A DNA stretch of 64,000 nt from contig NZ_WHOA01000089.1 in NCBI RefSeq assembly GCF_013141715.1, positions 178,455 to 242,454 on the forward strand, in the 5' to 3' direction. The stretch comes from Paenibacillus phytorum (GTDB lineage: Bacteria; Bacillota; Bacilli; Paenibacillales; NBRC-103111). The notes beneath the pieces were generated by a model. That model was not told the DNA's origin, did not search any database, and was given only the letters and a program-made list of their open reading frames with translations. Positions 16,379 through 25,267 of this stretch are shown in pieces. Position 1 is the stretch's first letter, and each line of letters begins with the position of its first letter. The position numbers and the translations under genes were made by a program.

Positions 16379-17098
16379 ATGCATATCGAGGTTGTCGCCA
16401 ACATCGGCGAAGCTAGAAGTGACGAATTTCTTCATAAGACCGTCATTGTGGTTGATGTTTTACGTGCAACTAGCACGATCATCACCGCACTGATGAACGG
16501 TTGCAAAGCCATTGTTCCTGTGGAAACAGTTCTGAAAGCCAAAGAGTTATTTCGTGAGGGTGACTTGCTTGGAGGCGAGCGTTTTTGCAAAAAGATTCCT
16601 GGTTTCGATTTCGGTAATTCGCCACTGGAATACACGGAAGCAGCCGTCCAAGGCAAGCGAATTATTCTCACAACCACGAATGGAACAAGAGGCATACAGA
16701 AAGCGATGAAAGCCGATCACGTGTTAGCGGGAGCCCTATTAAATAGCAAAGCCTGTGCGAGGGCCGCGGTCGATTTCAAACGGGACACCGTTATTTTGTG
16801 TGCAGGAACCCAAGATGTTTTCTCATTGGAAGATGGGCTTTGCGCAGGTCTTATTCTTGAGGAACTATCGATTCTGCTCGGTGACAAAAATATGGCATTC
16901 AATGACTTCGGCATGGCGATGCGGGGATGTTATTTGCAATCAAAAGATACGTTGTTCGAGACAATATTAGCCTCCAGTAATGGAAAGAAAATGAATAAGT
17001 CTGGTTTCCAGGCTGATTTGGTTTTGTGCGCCAAAGCGAATACCACAGATCAAGTTCCCATATTGGAACGAGATCAGATGGTACTGATGCATCATTGA
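16379..17098 (+). CDS. comB: 2-phosphosulfolactate phosphatase
   Basis: Mg-dependent phosphatase converting 2-phosphosulfolactate to sulfolactate. 239 residues. Family motifs: VIVVDVLRATSTIITALMNG (about 22-41), LLGGERFCKKIPGFDFGNSPLEY (about 62-84), LTTTNGTRGI (about 94-103) and DGLCAGLILEEL near 150. ATG 16379 lies 3 nt after comA, with GAAAGGA in the end of comA as its ribosome-binding site, so the two are coupled. Together they supply sulfolactate; the final dehydrogenase is not in the window. Confidence 0.92.
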   Translation: MHIEVVANIGEARSDEFLHKTVIVVDVLRATSTIITALMNGCKAIVPVETVLKAKELFREGDLLGGERFCKKIPGFDFGNSPLEYTEAAVQGKRIILTTTNGTRGIQKAMKADHVLAGALLNSKACARAAVDFKRDTVILCAGTQDVFSLEDGLCAGLILEELSILLGDKNMAFNDFGMAMRGCYLQSKDTLFETILASSNGKKMNKSGFQADLVLCAKANTTDQVPILERDQMVLMHH

Positions 17099-17174
17099 CA
17101 GACACGCCTTCGTTCTAAATACAAGCCCTTCTCATAAACTAAGATTGAAGTTATGAGGACGAGGGGTTTTGATT

Positions 17175-17639
17175 ATGAATGGCGATTTGCTCTTAGTTAT
17201 TCTCATTATTATTGGACTCATTGGACGATCACCAATCATTACGACCGCGGCTTGCATTTTACTTGCGATTAAACTTATTGGTTTAGATCGTTATTTCCCT
17301 ACGATGGAGCGCAGAGGATTAGAACTCGGGTTGCTGTTCTTGACGATTGGTGTCCTGGTCCCCTTTGCCAGCGAGCGCATTTCTATGAAGGATATCCTAT
17401 CGGTATTCACCACTTGGCCGGGTATCATCGCACTACTTGGCGGAGCTATTGCTACTTATATGAATGGAAAAGGGTTGGAACTGCTAAAAATAGACCCACA
17501 ATTAATTGTGGGTCTTGTGATTGGTTCTATATTTGGCATTATTTTTATGCGCGGCATTCCGGTTGGCCCTTTAATGGCAGCCGGAATAACGGCTTTTTTA
17601 TTAAAGCTAGCTTATTTTATTTCGGATAAAATGCATTGA
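17175..17639 (+). CDS. ytwI: DUF441 / UPF0756 membrane protein (YtwI-like)
   Basis: A 154-residue polytopic membrane protein of unknown function. ATG 17175 is chosen because GAGGGG lies 8 nt upstream; an in-frame TTG at 17169 is poorly spaced. The pattern [79 protein letters not shown] matches YtwI. Four to five hydrophobic segments. A perfect 22-bp palindrome lies inside the coding sequence at 17493-17514. It is 70 nt after comB and convergent with lysC. Confidence 0.85.
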   Translation: MNGDLLLVILIIIGLIGRSPIITTAACILLAIKLIGLDRYFPTMERRGLELGLLFLTIGVLVPFASERISMKDILSVFTTWPGIIALLGGAIATYMNGKGLELLKIDPQLIVGLVIGSIFGIIFMRGIPVGPLMAAGITAFLLKLAYFISDKMH

Positions 17640-17647
17640 AAATCCGA

Positions 17648-18904
17648 CTATCTGCGATCTTCTGGCCCACCAACAAACGCATGCTCCGTAGTGTCCAAGC
17701 CATACGCTGTGTGCAGAGCACGGATAACTTCGGTTAGGTTCGTGTTGTCAACGACACATGACATTTTAATCTCGGACGTACTAACTAACGAAATAGAGAT
17801 GCCAAGATCTGAAATCACTTTGAACATTGTTGCAGCAACACCTGGTGTACTTACCATACCAGCGCCAACAATGGACACCTTCACAAGGTTCACTTCAGAA
17901 GTGACTTCACGGTATCCGATGTCACCGCGAATTTTTTCAATGACGGTCAATGCTTTTTCACGATCAGCTAGGGTCGTTGTGAAAGAGAAATCAGCCGAAC
18001 CGCTGATCACACCGCTTTGTACAATGATGTCGACATCAATTTGCTCTTCGGCAAGCGCAATAAATACTTTCGCCAATTGTCCCGGTTTCTCAGGTACACC
18101 CAGAATACTAATTCTTGCCACATTCTTATCGTAAGCGATGCCTCGAACGACGATTCCTTGCTCCATCACTGCTTCCTCCTTCACATTGGTACCTTCATTG
18201 TAAGTAAAGCTGGAACGCACCACTAAGGTAACGTTATAATTTTTGGCATATTCTACAGCTCTTGGATGCAGAACAGCAGCCCCTAAATTAGCAAGCTCCA
18301 GCATCTCATCATAAGAAATTTCATTAAGCTTTCTCGCTACCTTCACGATGCGTGGATCTGTGGAGTAGATACCATCTACATCGGTATAAATCTCACATAG
18401 ATCTGCTTTAATAGCAGCAGCAAGCGCAACTGCCGTTGTATCCGACCCACCGCGACCTAGTGTGGTAATCTCACCTGATTCGGTCATCCCTTGGAAGCCA
18501 GCTACAATGACGACATTGCCTTGTTCGAGAGCTTTCAGCACACGATGTGGCTGAATATCCGTAATTCTGGCCTTACTATGAACCGGTTCCGTATAAATAC
18601 CACTTTGCCAACCGGTATAAGAAACCGCCTGCTCACCCAAATTATGTATTGCCATCGATAAGAGAGCTACCGATACCTGCTCTCCTGTCGTTAACAGCAT
18701 ATCCATTTCACGAGCCGGAGGGGCTCCATCGTAAATTTGCTTAGACAGGTCGATCAAATCATCCGTTGTATCTCCCATCGCGGAAACGACAACAACGCAG
18801 CTATGTCCTGCTTGTTTTCGCTCTACGATTCTCTTTGCAACACGCTTCATTCGCTCTGCATCACCGACAGAGCTCCCGCCAAATTTCATCACTATAAGAG
18901 ACAA
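17648..18904 (-). CDS. lysC: Aspartate kinase
   Basis: Phosphorylates aspartate, the committed step toward lysine, diaminopimelate, threonine and methionine. Start chosen as TTG 18904 (LSLIVMKFGGSSVG); GGGAG lies about 10 nt upstream and a longer reading to 19018 has no family support. About 418 residues. Kinase domain 1-240 with KFGGSSVG, GFQGMTESGEITTLGRGGSDTTA (near 150) and IYTDVDGIYSTDPR; two ACT domains follow (about 265-410: VARISILGVPEKPGQLA and VSIVGAGMVSTPGVAATMF). No lysine riboswitch is recognisable in the short leader. Confidence 0.94.
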   Translation of the reverse strand: MSLIVMKFGGSSVGDAERMKRVAKRIVERKQAGHSCVVVVSAMGDTTDDLIDLSKQIYDGAPPAREMDMLLTTGEQVSVALLSMAIHNLGEQAVSYTGWQSGIYTEPVHSKARITDIQPHRVLKALEQGNVVIVAGFQGMTESGEITTLGRGGSDTTAVALAAAIKADLCEIYTDVDGIYSTDPRIVKVARKLNEISYDEMLELANLGAAVLHPRAVEYAKNYNVTLVVRSSFTYNEGTNVKEEAVMEQGIVVRGIAYDKNVARISILGVPEKPGQLAKVFIALAEEQIDVDIIVQSGVISGSADFSFTTTLADREKALTVIEKIRGDIGYREVTSEVNLVKVSIVGAGMVSTPGVAATMFKVISDLGISISLVSTSEIKMSCVVDNTNLTEVIRALHTAYGLDTTEHAFVGGPEDRR

Positions 18905-18947
18905 AGCTGACCCACTCCCAACGCATACTAGTGCATAACAATTCAAT

Positions 18948-18977
18948 ATTATAGCATATAAACACCTTGCTGTGGTA
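18948..18977 (-). promoter_or_regulatory. Candidate sigma-A promoter of lysC
   Basis: Minus-strand TTACCA (18972-18977), 18-nt spacer, TATAAT (18948-18953), about 45 nt before the chosen lysC start. Confidence 0.45.
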
Positions 18978-18994
18978 AGAAATCCACGTGAAAT

Positions 18995-19035
18995 GAAAAA
19001 AAGCCTTTTGGACTCCAAAGAGTCTGAAAGGCTTT
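18995..19035 (-). terminator. Terminator after efp
   Basis: Minus-strand stem AAAGCCTTT-AGACTC / GAGTC-AAAGGCTTT with one mismatch, followed by a run of Ts; immediately downstream of the efp stop. Confidence 0.85.
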
Positions 19036-19040
19036 AATCA

Positions 19041-19604
19041 TTAGTTGCTCGCGCGTGAAAGGTATTTTCCATCATCTGTATCAACGGAAAGAATATCGCC
19101 TTCGTTGATGAAAAGTGGCACCATCACATTAAGACCTGTTTCCACTTTCGCATTTTTCAAAGCACCTTGAGCTGTGTTTCCTTTAACGCTTGCATCGGTT
19201 TCGATAACTTTCAAGTCAACGCTCTTCGGAAGGTTAATCCCAAGAATTTCACCTTGATAGCTCATGATTTTGATGTTCATGTTTTCTTTCAGAAAGTTCA
19301 ATTCCCATTTCAATTGTTCCTGGGAAAGGGAAATCTGATCATACGTCTCTGTATCCATGAATGTGTACTCGTCGCCAGCTGCGTACAAGTATTGCATTTC
19401 ACGGTTTTCGATGTGCGCTCGTCCAACGTTCTCGCCAGCACGGAATGTACGTTCAACGGTATTACCGTTACGCAGGTTTTTTAGTTTGGAACGTACGAAT
19501 GCCGCACCTTTACCTGGTTTAACGTGTTGGAAATCTAGAACTGTAAAAATATCGTGCTCAACTACAATCGTAAGACCTGTTTTGAAATCATTAACTGATA
19601 TCAC
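19041..19604 (-). CDS. efp: Translation elongation factor P
   Basis: Relieves ribosome stalling at polyproline. The 187-residue protein has the three-domain EF-P sequence: [12 protein letters not shown] at the N-terminus, the loop [17 protein letters not shown] near residues 25-40 (modifiable Lys in PGKGAA), and the C-terminal [36 protein letters not shown] 19604 follows GGAGGG; it starts 15 nt after the Xaa-Pro peptidase stop, the usual Bacillota arrangement. Confidence 0.97.
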   Translation of the reverse strand: MISVNDFKTGLTIVVEHDIFTVLDFQHVKPGKGAAFVRSKLKNLRNGNTVERTFRAGENVGRAHIENREMQYLYAAGDEYTFMDTETYDQISLSQEQLKWELNFLKENMNIKIMSYQGEILGINLPKSVDLKVIETDASVKGNTAQGALKNAKVETGLNVMVPLFINEGDILSVDTDDGKYLSRASN

Positions 19605-19619
19605 TTGTGAATCCCTCCG

Positions 19620-20693
19620 CTAGTCAATAATAAGAAAATCTTTGGTAGAATGTGTAAGTATTTTAATGCCGGTGTCAGTAATTACTGCGTCATCCTCAAT
19701 TCGAACTCCGCCAAAGTTGGGGAGATAAATACCAGGTTCAACCGTAACCACCATACCAGGTGTTAAAATCATATCCTCGGTTTTCGACAAGCGTGGATTT
19801 TCATGTACCTCCATGCCTAAACCATGTCCGGTACCGTGACCGAAGTAATCGCCATAGCCATGCTTTACGATAACATCACGTGCAAAAGCATCGCCCTCTC
19901 GGCCAGTGATACCTGGTTTGAGATTGGCTAAACAGTTTAATTGGGCTTCCAGTACAATGTCATAAATTTCTTTATGTTTGTCTGTCGGCTTACCTAGCAT
20001 AACCGTTCTTGTGATATCTGAGCAATACCCTTTATAATACGCTCCAAAATCCAATTTGACAAATTCGTTTATTTGGAGCACGCGATCACTTGCTTTGCCA
20101 TGAGGAAGCGCAGATCGTTCTCCAGAGGCTACAATCGTTTCAAACGATGTAGAAGTCCCCCCATTTTTGCGGATAAACATCTCAATCTCAAGAGCGATGT
20201 CCTTCTCCTGCACACCTGGCTTGATGAAAGACAGAATGTGTGAGAAAGTTTGATCAGCTAGATCGGCGGCCTCTTGCATAATCTGTAATTCCGCCTCATC
20301 TTTAACCATTCGAATCAACTCAACAACGCGCGATGTAGGCACCAATTCGATACCAGCTAATCCTTCTTGGTAGCTTAGGAAATCGCCGTAGGATACATCC
20401 ACTTGCTCGAAGCCAAGCTTCGTGATCCCTTGCTGCTTCAAAAGTTCTTTCACTGTTTCGATTGCTTTAGCTTTATGCTCAACAACTTCAAATAGCTTAG
20501 CTTGCTGAGGAGCTTGCGTCATATAACGAAAATCAGTTAACAGCAAAGCACGATCTAACGTTATAAGGACATAGCCAGAAGACCCAGTGAATCCAGATAC
20601 ATATGTACGGTTGTATGCGTTCGTGATAAGTATTGCCGGTAAATCTTGCTGTTGCATAACCTTGCGAAGACGTTCAATACGTTTCTCCTGCAT
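19620..20693 (-). CDS. yqhT: M24 family Xaa-Pro peptidase (aminopeptidase P type)
   Basis: Removes N-terminal residues preceding proline. ATG 20693 (MQEKRIERLRKVMQQQ) is preferred to TTG/GTG codons just upstream; GGTGAT lies 5 nt before. About 357 residues: creatinase-like N-terminal domain (1-125), then the pita-bread catalytic domain with metal ligands in VKLDFGAYYKGYCSDITRT (two Asp), GHGTGHGLGMEVHE (His), VTVEPGIYLPNFGGVRIEDD (two Glu). Upstream of efp and downstream of aroQ as in B. subtilis. Confidence 0.92.
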   Translation of the reverse strand: MQEKRIERLRKVMQQQDLPAILITNAYNRTYVSGFTGSSGYVLITLDRALLLTDFRYMTQAPQQAKLFEVVEHKAKAIETVKELLKQQGITKLGFEQVDVSYGDFLSYQEGLAGIELVPTSRVVELIRMVKDEAELQIMQEAADLADQTFSHILSFIKPGVQEKDIALEIEMFIRKNGGTSTSFETIVASGERSALPHGKASDRVLQINEFVKLDFGAYYKGYCSDITRTVMLGKPTDKHKEIYDIVLEAQLNCLANLKPGITGREGDAFARDVIVKHGYGDYFGHGTGHGLGMEVHENPRLSKTEDMILTPGMVVTVEPGIYLPNFGGVRIEDDAVITDTGIKILTHSTKDFLIID

Positions 20694-20714
20694 TGAGATC
20701 ACCAATCTTTCTTA

Positions 20715-20745
20715 CGTCCCTTAGGGACGACAGAGTCGTTTATCC
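20715..20745 (-). repeat. Second interspersed repeat family, copy 2
   Basis: Reverse complement begins GGATAAACGACTCTGTCGTC and ends AAGGGACG, matching 5519-5549 at about 28 of 31 positions. It overlaps the last codon and stop of aroQ and fills the aroQ-yqhT spacer. Confidence 0.65.
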
Positions 20746-21177
20746 TAGCATATGGGGTAGTAATGCTCTTAAACCAAGTTCATAGCTTTGTGCACCGAAT
20801 CCACAGATTTGACCGATAACGACAGGCGCAGTAACTGAATGATGACGAAACTCCTCACGCTTATGAATATTCGAAATGTGAACTTCTACAGTTGGCAACT
20901 GTACCGTGGAAAGTGCATCGCGAATGGCATAACTATAATGCGTGAATGCTCCTGGGTTGATCACAATACCATCTTTTGTGCCGAACGCTTCATGAATTTT
21001 ATCAATAATATCGCCTTCATGATTCGATTGAAAGCTCTCAAGCTCAATCGACAGCGTCTCAGCTAATTCATTCAAACCTTGAATAATCGTTGAAAGCGAA
21101 ACCGTTCCGTACACGCCAGGTTCACGTACGCCGAGCATATTTAAGTTCGGACCATTAATGACTAGAACCTTTTTCAA
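20740..21177 (-). CDS. aroQ: 3-dehydroquinate dehydratase, type II
   Basis: Dehydrates 3-dehydroquinate in the shikimate pathway. TTG 21177 gives [24 protein letters not shown], the expected N-terminus with the catalytic tyrosine in VYG; GGGAG lies about 10 nt upstream. A longer reading to 21357 is unsupported. 145 residues, the normal size. Further motifs: [35 protein letters not shown] and [21 protein letters not shown]. Upstream of the Xaa-Pro peptidase, as in B. subtilis (yqhS). Confidence 0.95.
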   Translation of the reverse strand: MKKVLVINGPNLNMLGVREPGVYGTVSLSTIIQGLNELAETLSIELESFQSNHEGDIIDKIHEAFGTKDGIVINPGAFTHYSYAIRDALSTVQLPTVEVHISNIHKREEFRHHSVTAPVVIGQICGFGAQSYELGLRALLPHMLG

Positions 21178-21256
21178 AAGGAAATCACTCCCAAGCATTT
21201 TTCGTTGAAAAATGGGCTCTACAAGCCTATTTAACCTTGATATTTTACCATAACTT

Positions 21257-21748
21257 TCATGTCTTGTGTATAGTTTGTCTTGTTCTTGCATCCGTGTATT
21301 CAATAGAAATCGAATAACCAATAAACATCCCCCATAAGAGGAATAAACAAAAATCACTAAGAACAGTATCTAAATCTAGATCCTGAATCCAATAGGTCAT
21401 CCCCAATAAGGGACCCATGAGTAAATATATGACTGCCCACCATAGAGCACCATACCCTAGCCCCCACCAAGGCCCCTGAAGTTTCCACATCGTGACCATA
21501 TAGATGTACGCAGCAATGATTGAAAAGAGGATGAAGAAGCCCCAACCAACGAGCGTCCCCTGCCATGTATGCAGAAAATCATGTTTGAAAAAAGGCTCCA
21601 CAAGAAAACCGATTACAATCTTGGTGAACTTTAAATAATACTCAACAATTTTGATTGCTCCCCATATGAATCCTGCGAAAAAACCGATGTAAAGGGCAAA
21701 TACCCAACGATTCGTCAGGATTTTTCCTTCCTTTTTATCACTTGTCAT
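21257..21748 (-). CDS. yqhR: YqhR family membrane protein
   Basis: A 163-residue protein with four hydrophobic segments (about 13-33, 62-85, 98-115, 130-147). [43 protein letters not shown] and [18 protein letters not shown] resemble B. subtilis YqhR. Function unknown. ATG 21748; divergent from yqhQ, and 79 nt before aroQ. Confidence 0.82.
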   Translation of the reverse strand: MTSDKKEGKILTNRWVFALYIGFFAGFIWGAIKIVEYYLKFTKIVIGFLVEPFFKHDFLHTWQGTLVGWGFFILFSIIAAYIYMVTMWKLQGPWWGLGYGALWWAVIYLLMGPLLGMTYWIQDLDLDTVLSDFCLFLLWGMFIGYSISIEYTDARTRQTIHKT

Positions 21749-21898
21749 CCATTGTCTTCCTTTCTCTACACATGTTGCTTGTCTTTCCTTAGGTAAGAAT
21801 AGTATGTTCTACCGCTATCGGTAGCATTCAATCTACGAATCCGTTACAATAAGAAAGTACAAATAACTGAATTTGAGAAAGATAAGAAGGTGGATCTT

Positions 21899-22843
21899 GT
21901 GGCAGAACAAAACAGTATATACGGAGGACAAGCCGTCATTGAAGGCGTCATGTTCGCAGGAAAAAATGTGCATGTAACCGCTGTGCGCAAAAAAGACGGT
22001 TCCCTTGATTACTTAGAAGTACCGAAGAAAGTGATCCCTTGGGTCCAAACACTCAAGAAAATTCCGTTTATACGCGGTATTGTGGGAATCATTGAATCAA
22101 GCGCTAAAGGCGCGCAGCATCTGAATTTCTCAGCTGAATCCTTCGCTGAACAAGAAGGCGAGGATGCTAGCAGTGCCAAGAAAGAAGAAAAACCAGGCTT
22201 CTTTTCTAATATTTCGATGATTCTTGGCGTAGCAGTTGTAGGTGTGATTTCATTTCTATTCGGGAAATTCGTATTCACGCTAGTTCCAGCTGTCATTGAA
22301 CAGTTTTTGTTTCAAAATGTATTTAGCAATCAATTTCTTCATAATCTTATAGAAGGTGTTATTAAGATTATTTTACTTGTCGGATATATTTATTTCATAT
22401 CTTTGACACCTATGATCCGCAGATTGTTTCAATATCATGGCGCTGAGCACAAGGTCATTAGTGCTTATGAGGCAGGCGTAGAGCTTACGGTAAGTAACGT
22501 ACAGAAATTCAACACGCTTCATTATCGTTGTGGCAGCAGCTTCATCGTTTTCACCGTATTGATTGGGGTCGTCATTTACTCATTCCTTCACTATGACGGA
22601 TATGTCGAACGCATCGTGCAGCGTTTAATATTGCTGCCAGTAGTCATCGGTGTTTCTTACGAGGTGTTACGATTCACTAATTCGCTTCGTGAAGTTCCTG
22701 TGCTTCGTTACTTAGGTTATCCTGGACTATGGCTTCAACTGCTTACGACCAAGGAGCCTGAAGACAGTCAAGTTGAGGTGTCGATTGCTTCTTTCAACCG
22801 TATGCGTGAAGCAGAACAACGAATTTTGGAGGGACGGGCATGA
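21899..22843 (+). CDS. yqhQ: YqhQ family DUF1385 membrane protein
   Basis: A 314-residue polytopic membrane protein. GTG 21899 (VAEQNSIYGGQAVIEGVMFAG) is chosen for the AAGGTGG site 5 nt upstream. DUF1385 hallmarks: YGGQAVIEGVMF at 7-18, RRLFQYHGAEHKVISAYEAG near 175-195, NTLHYRCGSSFIVF, and YEVLRFTNSL near 260. Membrane segments lie around 110-135, 155-175, 215-235 and 245-260. Function is unknown. The next gene overlaps by 4 nt. Confidence 0.9.
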   Translation: MAEQNSIYGGQAVIEGVMFAGKNVHVTAVRKKDGSLDYLEVPKKVIPWVQTLKKIPFIRGIVGIIESSAKGAQHLNFSAESFAEQEGEDASSAKKEEKPGFFSNISMILGVAVVGVISFLFGKFVFTLVPAVIEQFLFQNVFSNQFLHNLIEGVIKIILLVGYIYFISLTPMIRRLFQYHGAEHKVISAYEAGVELTVSNVQKFNTLHYRCGSSFIVFTVLIGVVIYSFLHYDGYVERIVQRLILLPVVIGVSYEVLRFTNSLREVPVLRYLGYPGLWLQLLTTKEPEDSQVEVSIASFNRMREAEQRILEGRA

Positions 22844-23097
22844 GAAGAAAATTTTCCCCGATCGAGGTCGCCATTGCGATTTTAATTGCGATTGGTTTGC
22901 TGGTAAGTTTGCGAACTTTATTCATTCCTATTCTCGTGTTAGGGATTATTTTTCTTCTATACAAATTCCCACCTTCTCGTTGGAGAAAGCCTTCGATTGG
23001 TCGGGGGCCAGCCAAAGGGAAAAGGAAAAACGCCAAGTTCCGTGTTATTAACGGAAGTAAAGATTCTGATTCGGATGATTTACCCAAATATCATTAA
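22840..23097 (+). CDS. Small basic membrane protein downstream of yqhQ
   Basis: An 85-residue protein, not recognised beyond its context. Residues 8-42 form a long hydrophobic stretch (two close membrane segments); the rest is basic (WRKPSIGRGPAKGKRKN) and then acidic (DSDSDD). The start overlaps the yqhQ stop by 4 nt (ATGA), and GGAGGGACGGGC precedes it, so it is very likely translated with yqhQ. Convergent with the patatin gene. Confidence 0.75.
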   Translation: MRRKFSPIEVAIAILIAIGLLVSLRTLFIPILVLGIIFLLYKFPPSRWRKPSIGRGPAKGKRKNAKFRVINGSKDSDSDDLPKYH

Positions 23098-23109
23098 TAC
23101 CACTTAGCG

Positions 23110-24072
23110 TTATTGGCGCCGCAATACTAACTTCTCATAATTCTGTTCATATGTTTCAGCGGACCAATTGTTAAAGTAGTCATTGGAAGCTTTAAAGCCT
23201 GAATCGTATAACGACATACTGAGTTCCTTTGATAAGTTAAATTGCGTATTTCCCACACCTAACGTAGGTATTTTGACTGTACGGAACCGGTTCTTTTGCT
23301 CGATGTAACGCTCATCATGAGCGCTCAGCATCGTTCCAAATAACGCTTCCAGCATGGTTATCGGTCCTTTAATTTTACGAGTGGGCATATCGCTTTTACC
23401 GACTAATTGGAAACCAATAACAGGAATGATATCCTCACGATCCGTTTCCTGGTCGAACACCCAAAGTGGATAGTTGCTTAACAAGCCGCCATCTACAATA
23501 TAATAAAATTGCTCTGCGAAAGGCGCTGCCTTTGCAGAGCTTTTTATTTTGCGCCGAATCATGACAGGATCGAAGAAATAAGGAATGCTAGTGCTCATCC
23601 GAACGGCTTTGGCGATAGAGAATTTACGTGGATCGATCCCATATTGTGCAATATCATCAGGTAAAATCAAAAGCTTACCTTGCGTAATATCGGATGCAAT
23701 AACGCGCAGCTGATTGTGTCTCAAGTCACCAAATGTACGGATTCCTTTGGCTGCCAATTGTTGACCAACCCAATCCTCTAACGCTGCTCCGGAGTACAAG
23801 CCTTTTTTGATGAACAGCCGCGCGGCCGGACCAATAATTTTCGTATTAAAAATAGGTGAACGCTGCATAAACGACCTGAAAGGTGCTCTCAGGATCATTT
23901 CTTTCATGTCTTCTCCTGTATAACCTGCAGCCAAAAGAGCCGCTACGATAGCCCCTGAGCTTGTACCTGCGACTTCATTGAAGACATGCCCCTGCTTCAT
24001 CGCCGCGCTTACACCACCAGCCAGTGCAATCCCCTTTACGCCTCCGCCTTCAAACACTCCGTTGATCTTCAA
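23110..24072 (-). CDS. yqhO: Patatin-like phospholipase (YqhO type)
   Basis: Probable serine lipid acyl hydrolase with a Ser-Asp dyad. 320 residues; TTG 24072 with AGGAGGGG 7-8 nt upstream. The oxyanion glycine-rich loop FEGGGVKGIALAGG is at 7-20, the nucleophile motif GTSSG near 36-40 and the catalytic aspartate in VDGGLLSNYP near 190. No signal peptide, so it is cytoplasmic or membrane-associated. In B. subtilis yqhO also lies beside mntR and yqhQ. The physiological substrate is unknown. Confidence 0.88.
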   Translation of the reverse strand: MKINGVFEGGGVKGIALAGGVSAAMKQGHVFNEVAGTSSGAIVAALLAAGYTGEDMKEMILRAPFRSFMQRSPIFNTKIIGPAARLFIKKGLYSGAALEDWVGQQLAAKGIRTFGDLRHNQLRVIASDITQGKLLILPDDIAQYGIDPRKFSIAKAVRMSTSIPYFFDPVMIRRKIKSSAKAAPFAEQFYYIVDGGLLSNYPLWVFDQETDREDIIPVIGFQLVGKSDMPTRKIKGPITMLEALFGTMLSAHDERYIEQKNRFRTVKIPTLGVGNTQFNLSKELSMSLYDSGFKASNDYFNNWSAETYEQNYEKLVLRRQ

Positions 24073-24147
24073 ATCGACACCCCTCCTAGTAGATCGACTA
24101 TAGGGCTTCCATTGTTATGTATGCGGAGGCAGGATGTTTATATACCC

Positions 24148-24186
24148 AAAAAAAAGACAGAGCACCGCAAATAGCGGTCTCTGCCT
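24148..24186 (-). terminator. Terminator after mntR
   Basis: Minus-strand stem GCAGAG-CCGC / GCGG-CTCTG with small internal mismatch, followed by a run of eight Ts. Overlaps the final mntR codon. Confidence 0.85.
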
Positions 24187-24610
24187 AGCTTTCAGCTTCT
24201 AAATCTTTACGAACATTCATTAGATCATCCATCCGATTCGGTTCTCTTCGAAAATATTCTAATAACGTTTCAATACAAGTAATGGAATCCCAGCTTAAAT
24301 GATGCTCAATTCCTTCAACATCCTTATATATATTGTCCTCTTGGACACCAATAGTCGTTAAGAAATTTTCTAGAAGTTGATGACGCTCCACTAAACGCTT
24401 CCCCATTTTCTTCCCTTTGGGAGTTAACATGAGTCCGCGATATTTTTCATAGATCAAGTAATTATCTTTATCCAGTTTTTGAATCATTTTAGTTACAGAA
24501 GAGGGGTGCACCTCAAGCCCTTCAGCAATGTCGGAGACACGAGCGTAACCTTTCTCGTCAATAAGCTTATATATTCTCTCCAAATAGTCTTCCATGCTTG
24601 GCGTTGCCAT
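24185..24610 (-). CDS. mntR: Manganese-dependent transcriptional regulator MntR (DtxR family)
   Basis: Represses manganese import and activates efflux when bound to Mn(II). 141 residues, the family size. N-terminal winged helix (4-65: [43 protein letters not shown]), dimerisation domain with [16 protein letters not shown] and EGIEHHLSW. Metal ligands of MntR (Asp8, Glu11, His77, Glu99, Glu102, His103 in B. subtilis numbering) have counterparts here. No manganese transporter is adjacent; the nearby zinc operon has its own Zur-like site. Confidence 0.92.
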   Translation of the reverse strand: MATPSMEDYLERIYKLIDEKGYARVSDIAEGLEVHPSSVTKMIQKLDKDNYLIYEKYRGLMLTPKGKKMGKRLVERHQLLENFLTTIGVQEDNIYKDVEGIEHHLSWDSITCIETLLEYFRREPNRMDDLMNVRKDLEAES

Positions 24611-24784
24611 TGCTTTATTTCCCCCTGCTTTTCCTTTATTTCCTGCCTACTGCTTAACTATCATAATGCATCAACCCAGATGCGGTCAAATATCCCATGG
24701 TTCATCAAGTTATGACGATGACACACTAATGTACAACAAAGAAACGATCAGATATTAGTGAAAGGAGCTTATCATGTCTACTGA

Positions 24785-25267
24785 ATTGCTCTCCAGACCC
24801 GAGCCAAGCACTGCTGTGTTTTAAGTGTGAATGTAGACTACGTCATTAAAAACTTCGAACCTGGCACTTCCAAGTTCCAGGAACGAATCGAAGCCGCAGG
24901 CAAAGTAGCCCATGCAGGCTATCCGCTAGGCTTTATTATTGCGCCAATCATTTGGCATGAAGGATGGGAAGAAGGTTATAGTACTTTGCTTGAACGTCTT
25001 ATAAAGAACTCCCTGTTGATGCGACGAAAGATTTAACCTTTGAAATGATACAGCATCGTTTTCACGAGAACAGCAAAAAATATCATCGAAAAAAGATACC
25101 CAAAAACGAAACTAGAAATGGACGAAGAAAAACGAAAGTACAAATGGGGCAAATACGGGAAAGGGAAATATGTCTACAAAGATGAACAAGCAAACGCATT
25201 TAGGGAATTTATCACAGAGCAAATCTTTGATAAATTCCCTGATGCGAAGATCGAATATTTCACGTAA
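24785..25267 (+). pseudogene. splB: Decayed spore photoproduct lyase (C-terminal remnant)
   Basis: The sequence encodes only the last third of SplB: SVNVDYVIKNFEPGTS, ERIEAAGKVAHAGYPLGFI, HEGWEEGYSTLLERL, then, after a one-base deletion near 25000, YKELPVDATKDLTFEMIQHRF, then, after a one-base insertion near 25060, TRTAKNIIEKRYPKTKLEMD, KYKWGKYGKGKY and FPDAKIEYFT with TAA at 25265. The two indels restore the frame. The N-terminal ~200 codons, including the radical-SAM cysteine motif, are absent, so no lyase activity is possible. Upstream, AAAGGAG and ATG 24774 start a 16-codon ORF that ends just before the remnant; it may be the original start joined by an internal deletion. Confidence 0.85.

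Noticed and set aside
18905..19018. Lysine riboswitch or longer LysC N-terminus
   Set aside because: The space between the efp terminator and the lysC start is too short for an L-box, and none of its conserved elements is visible.
24827..25036. Independent 69-residue gene
   Set aside because: Its sequence is clearly an internal SplB segment that ends at a frameshift; the remainder continues in the next frame.
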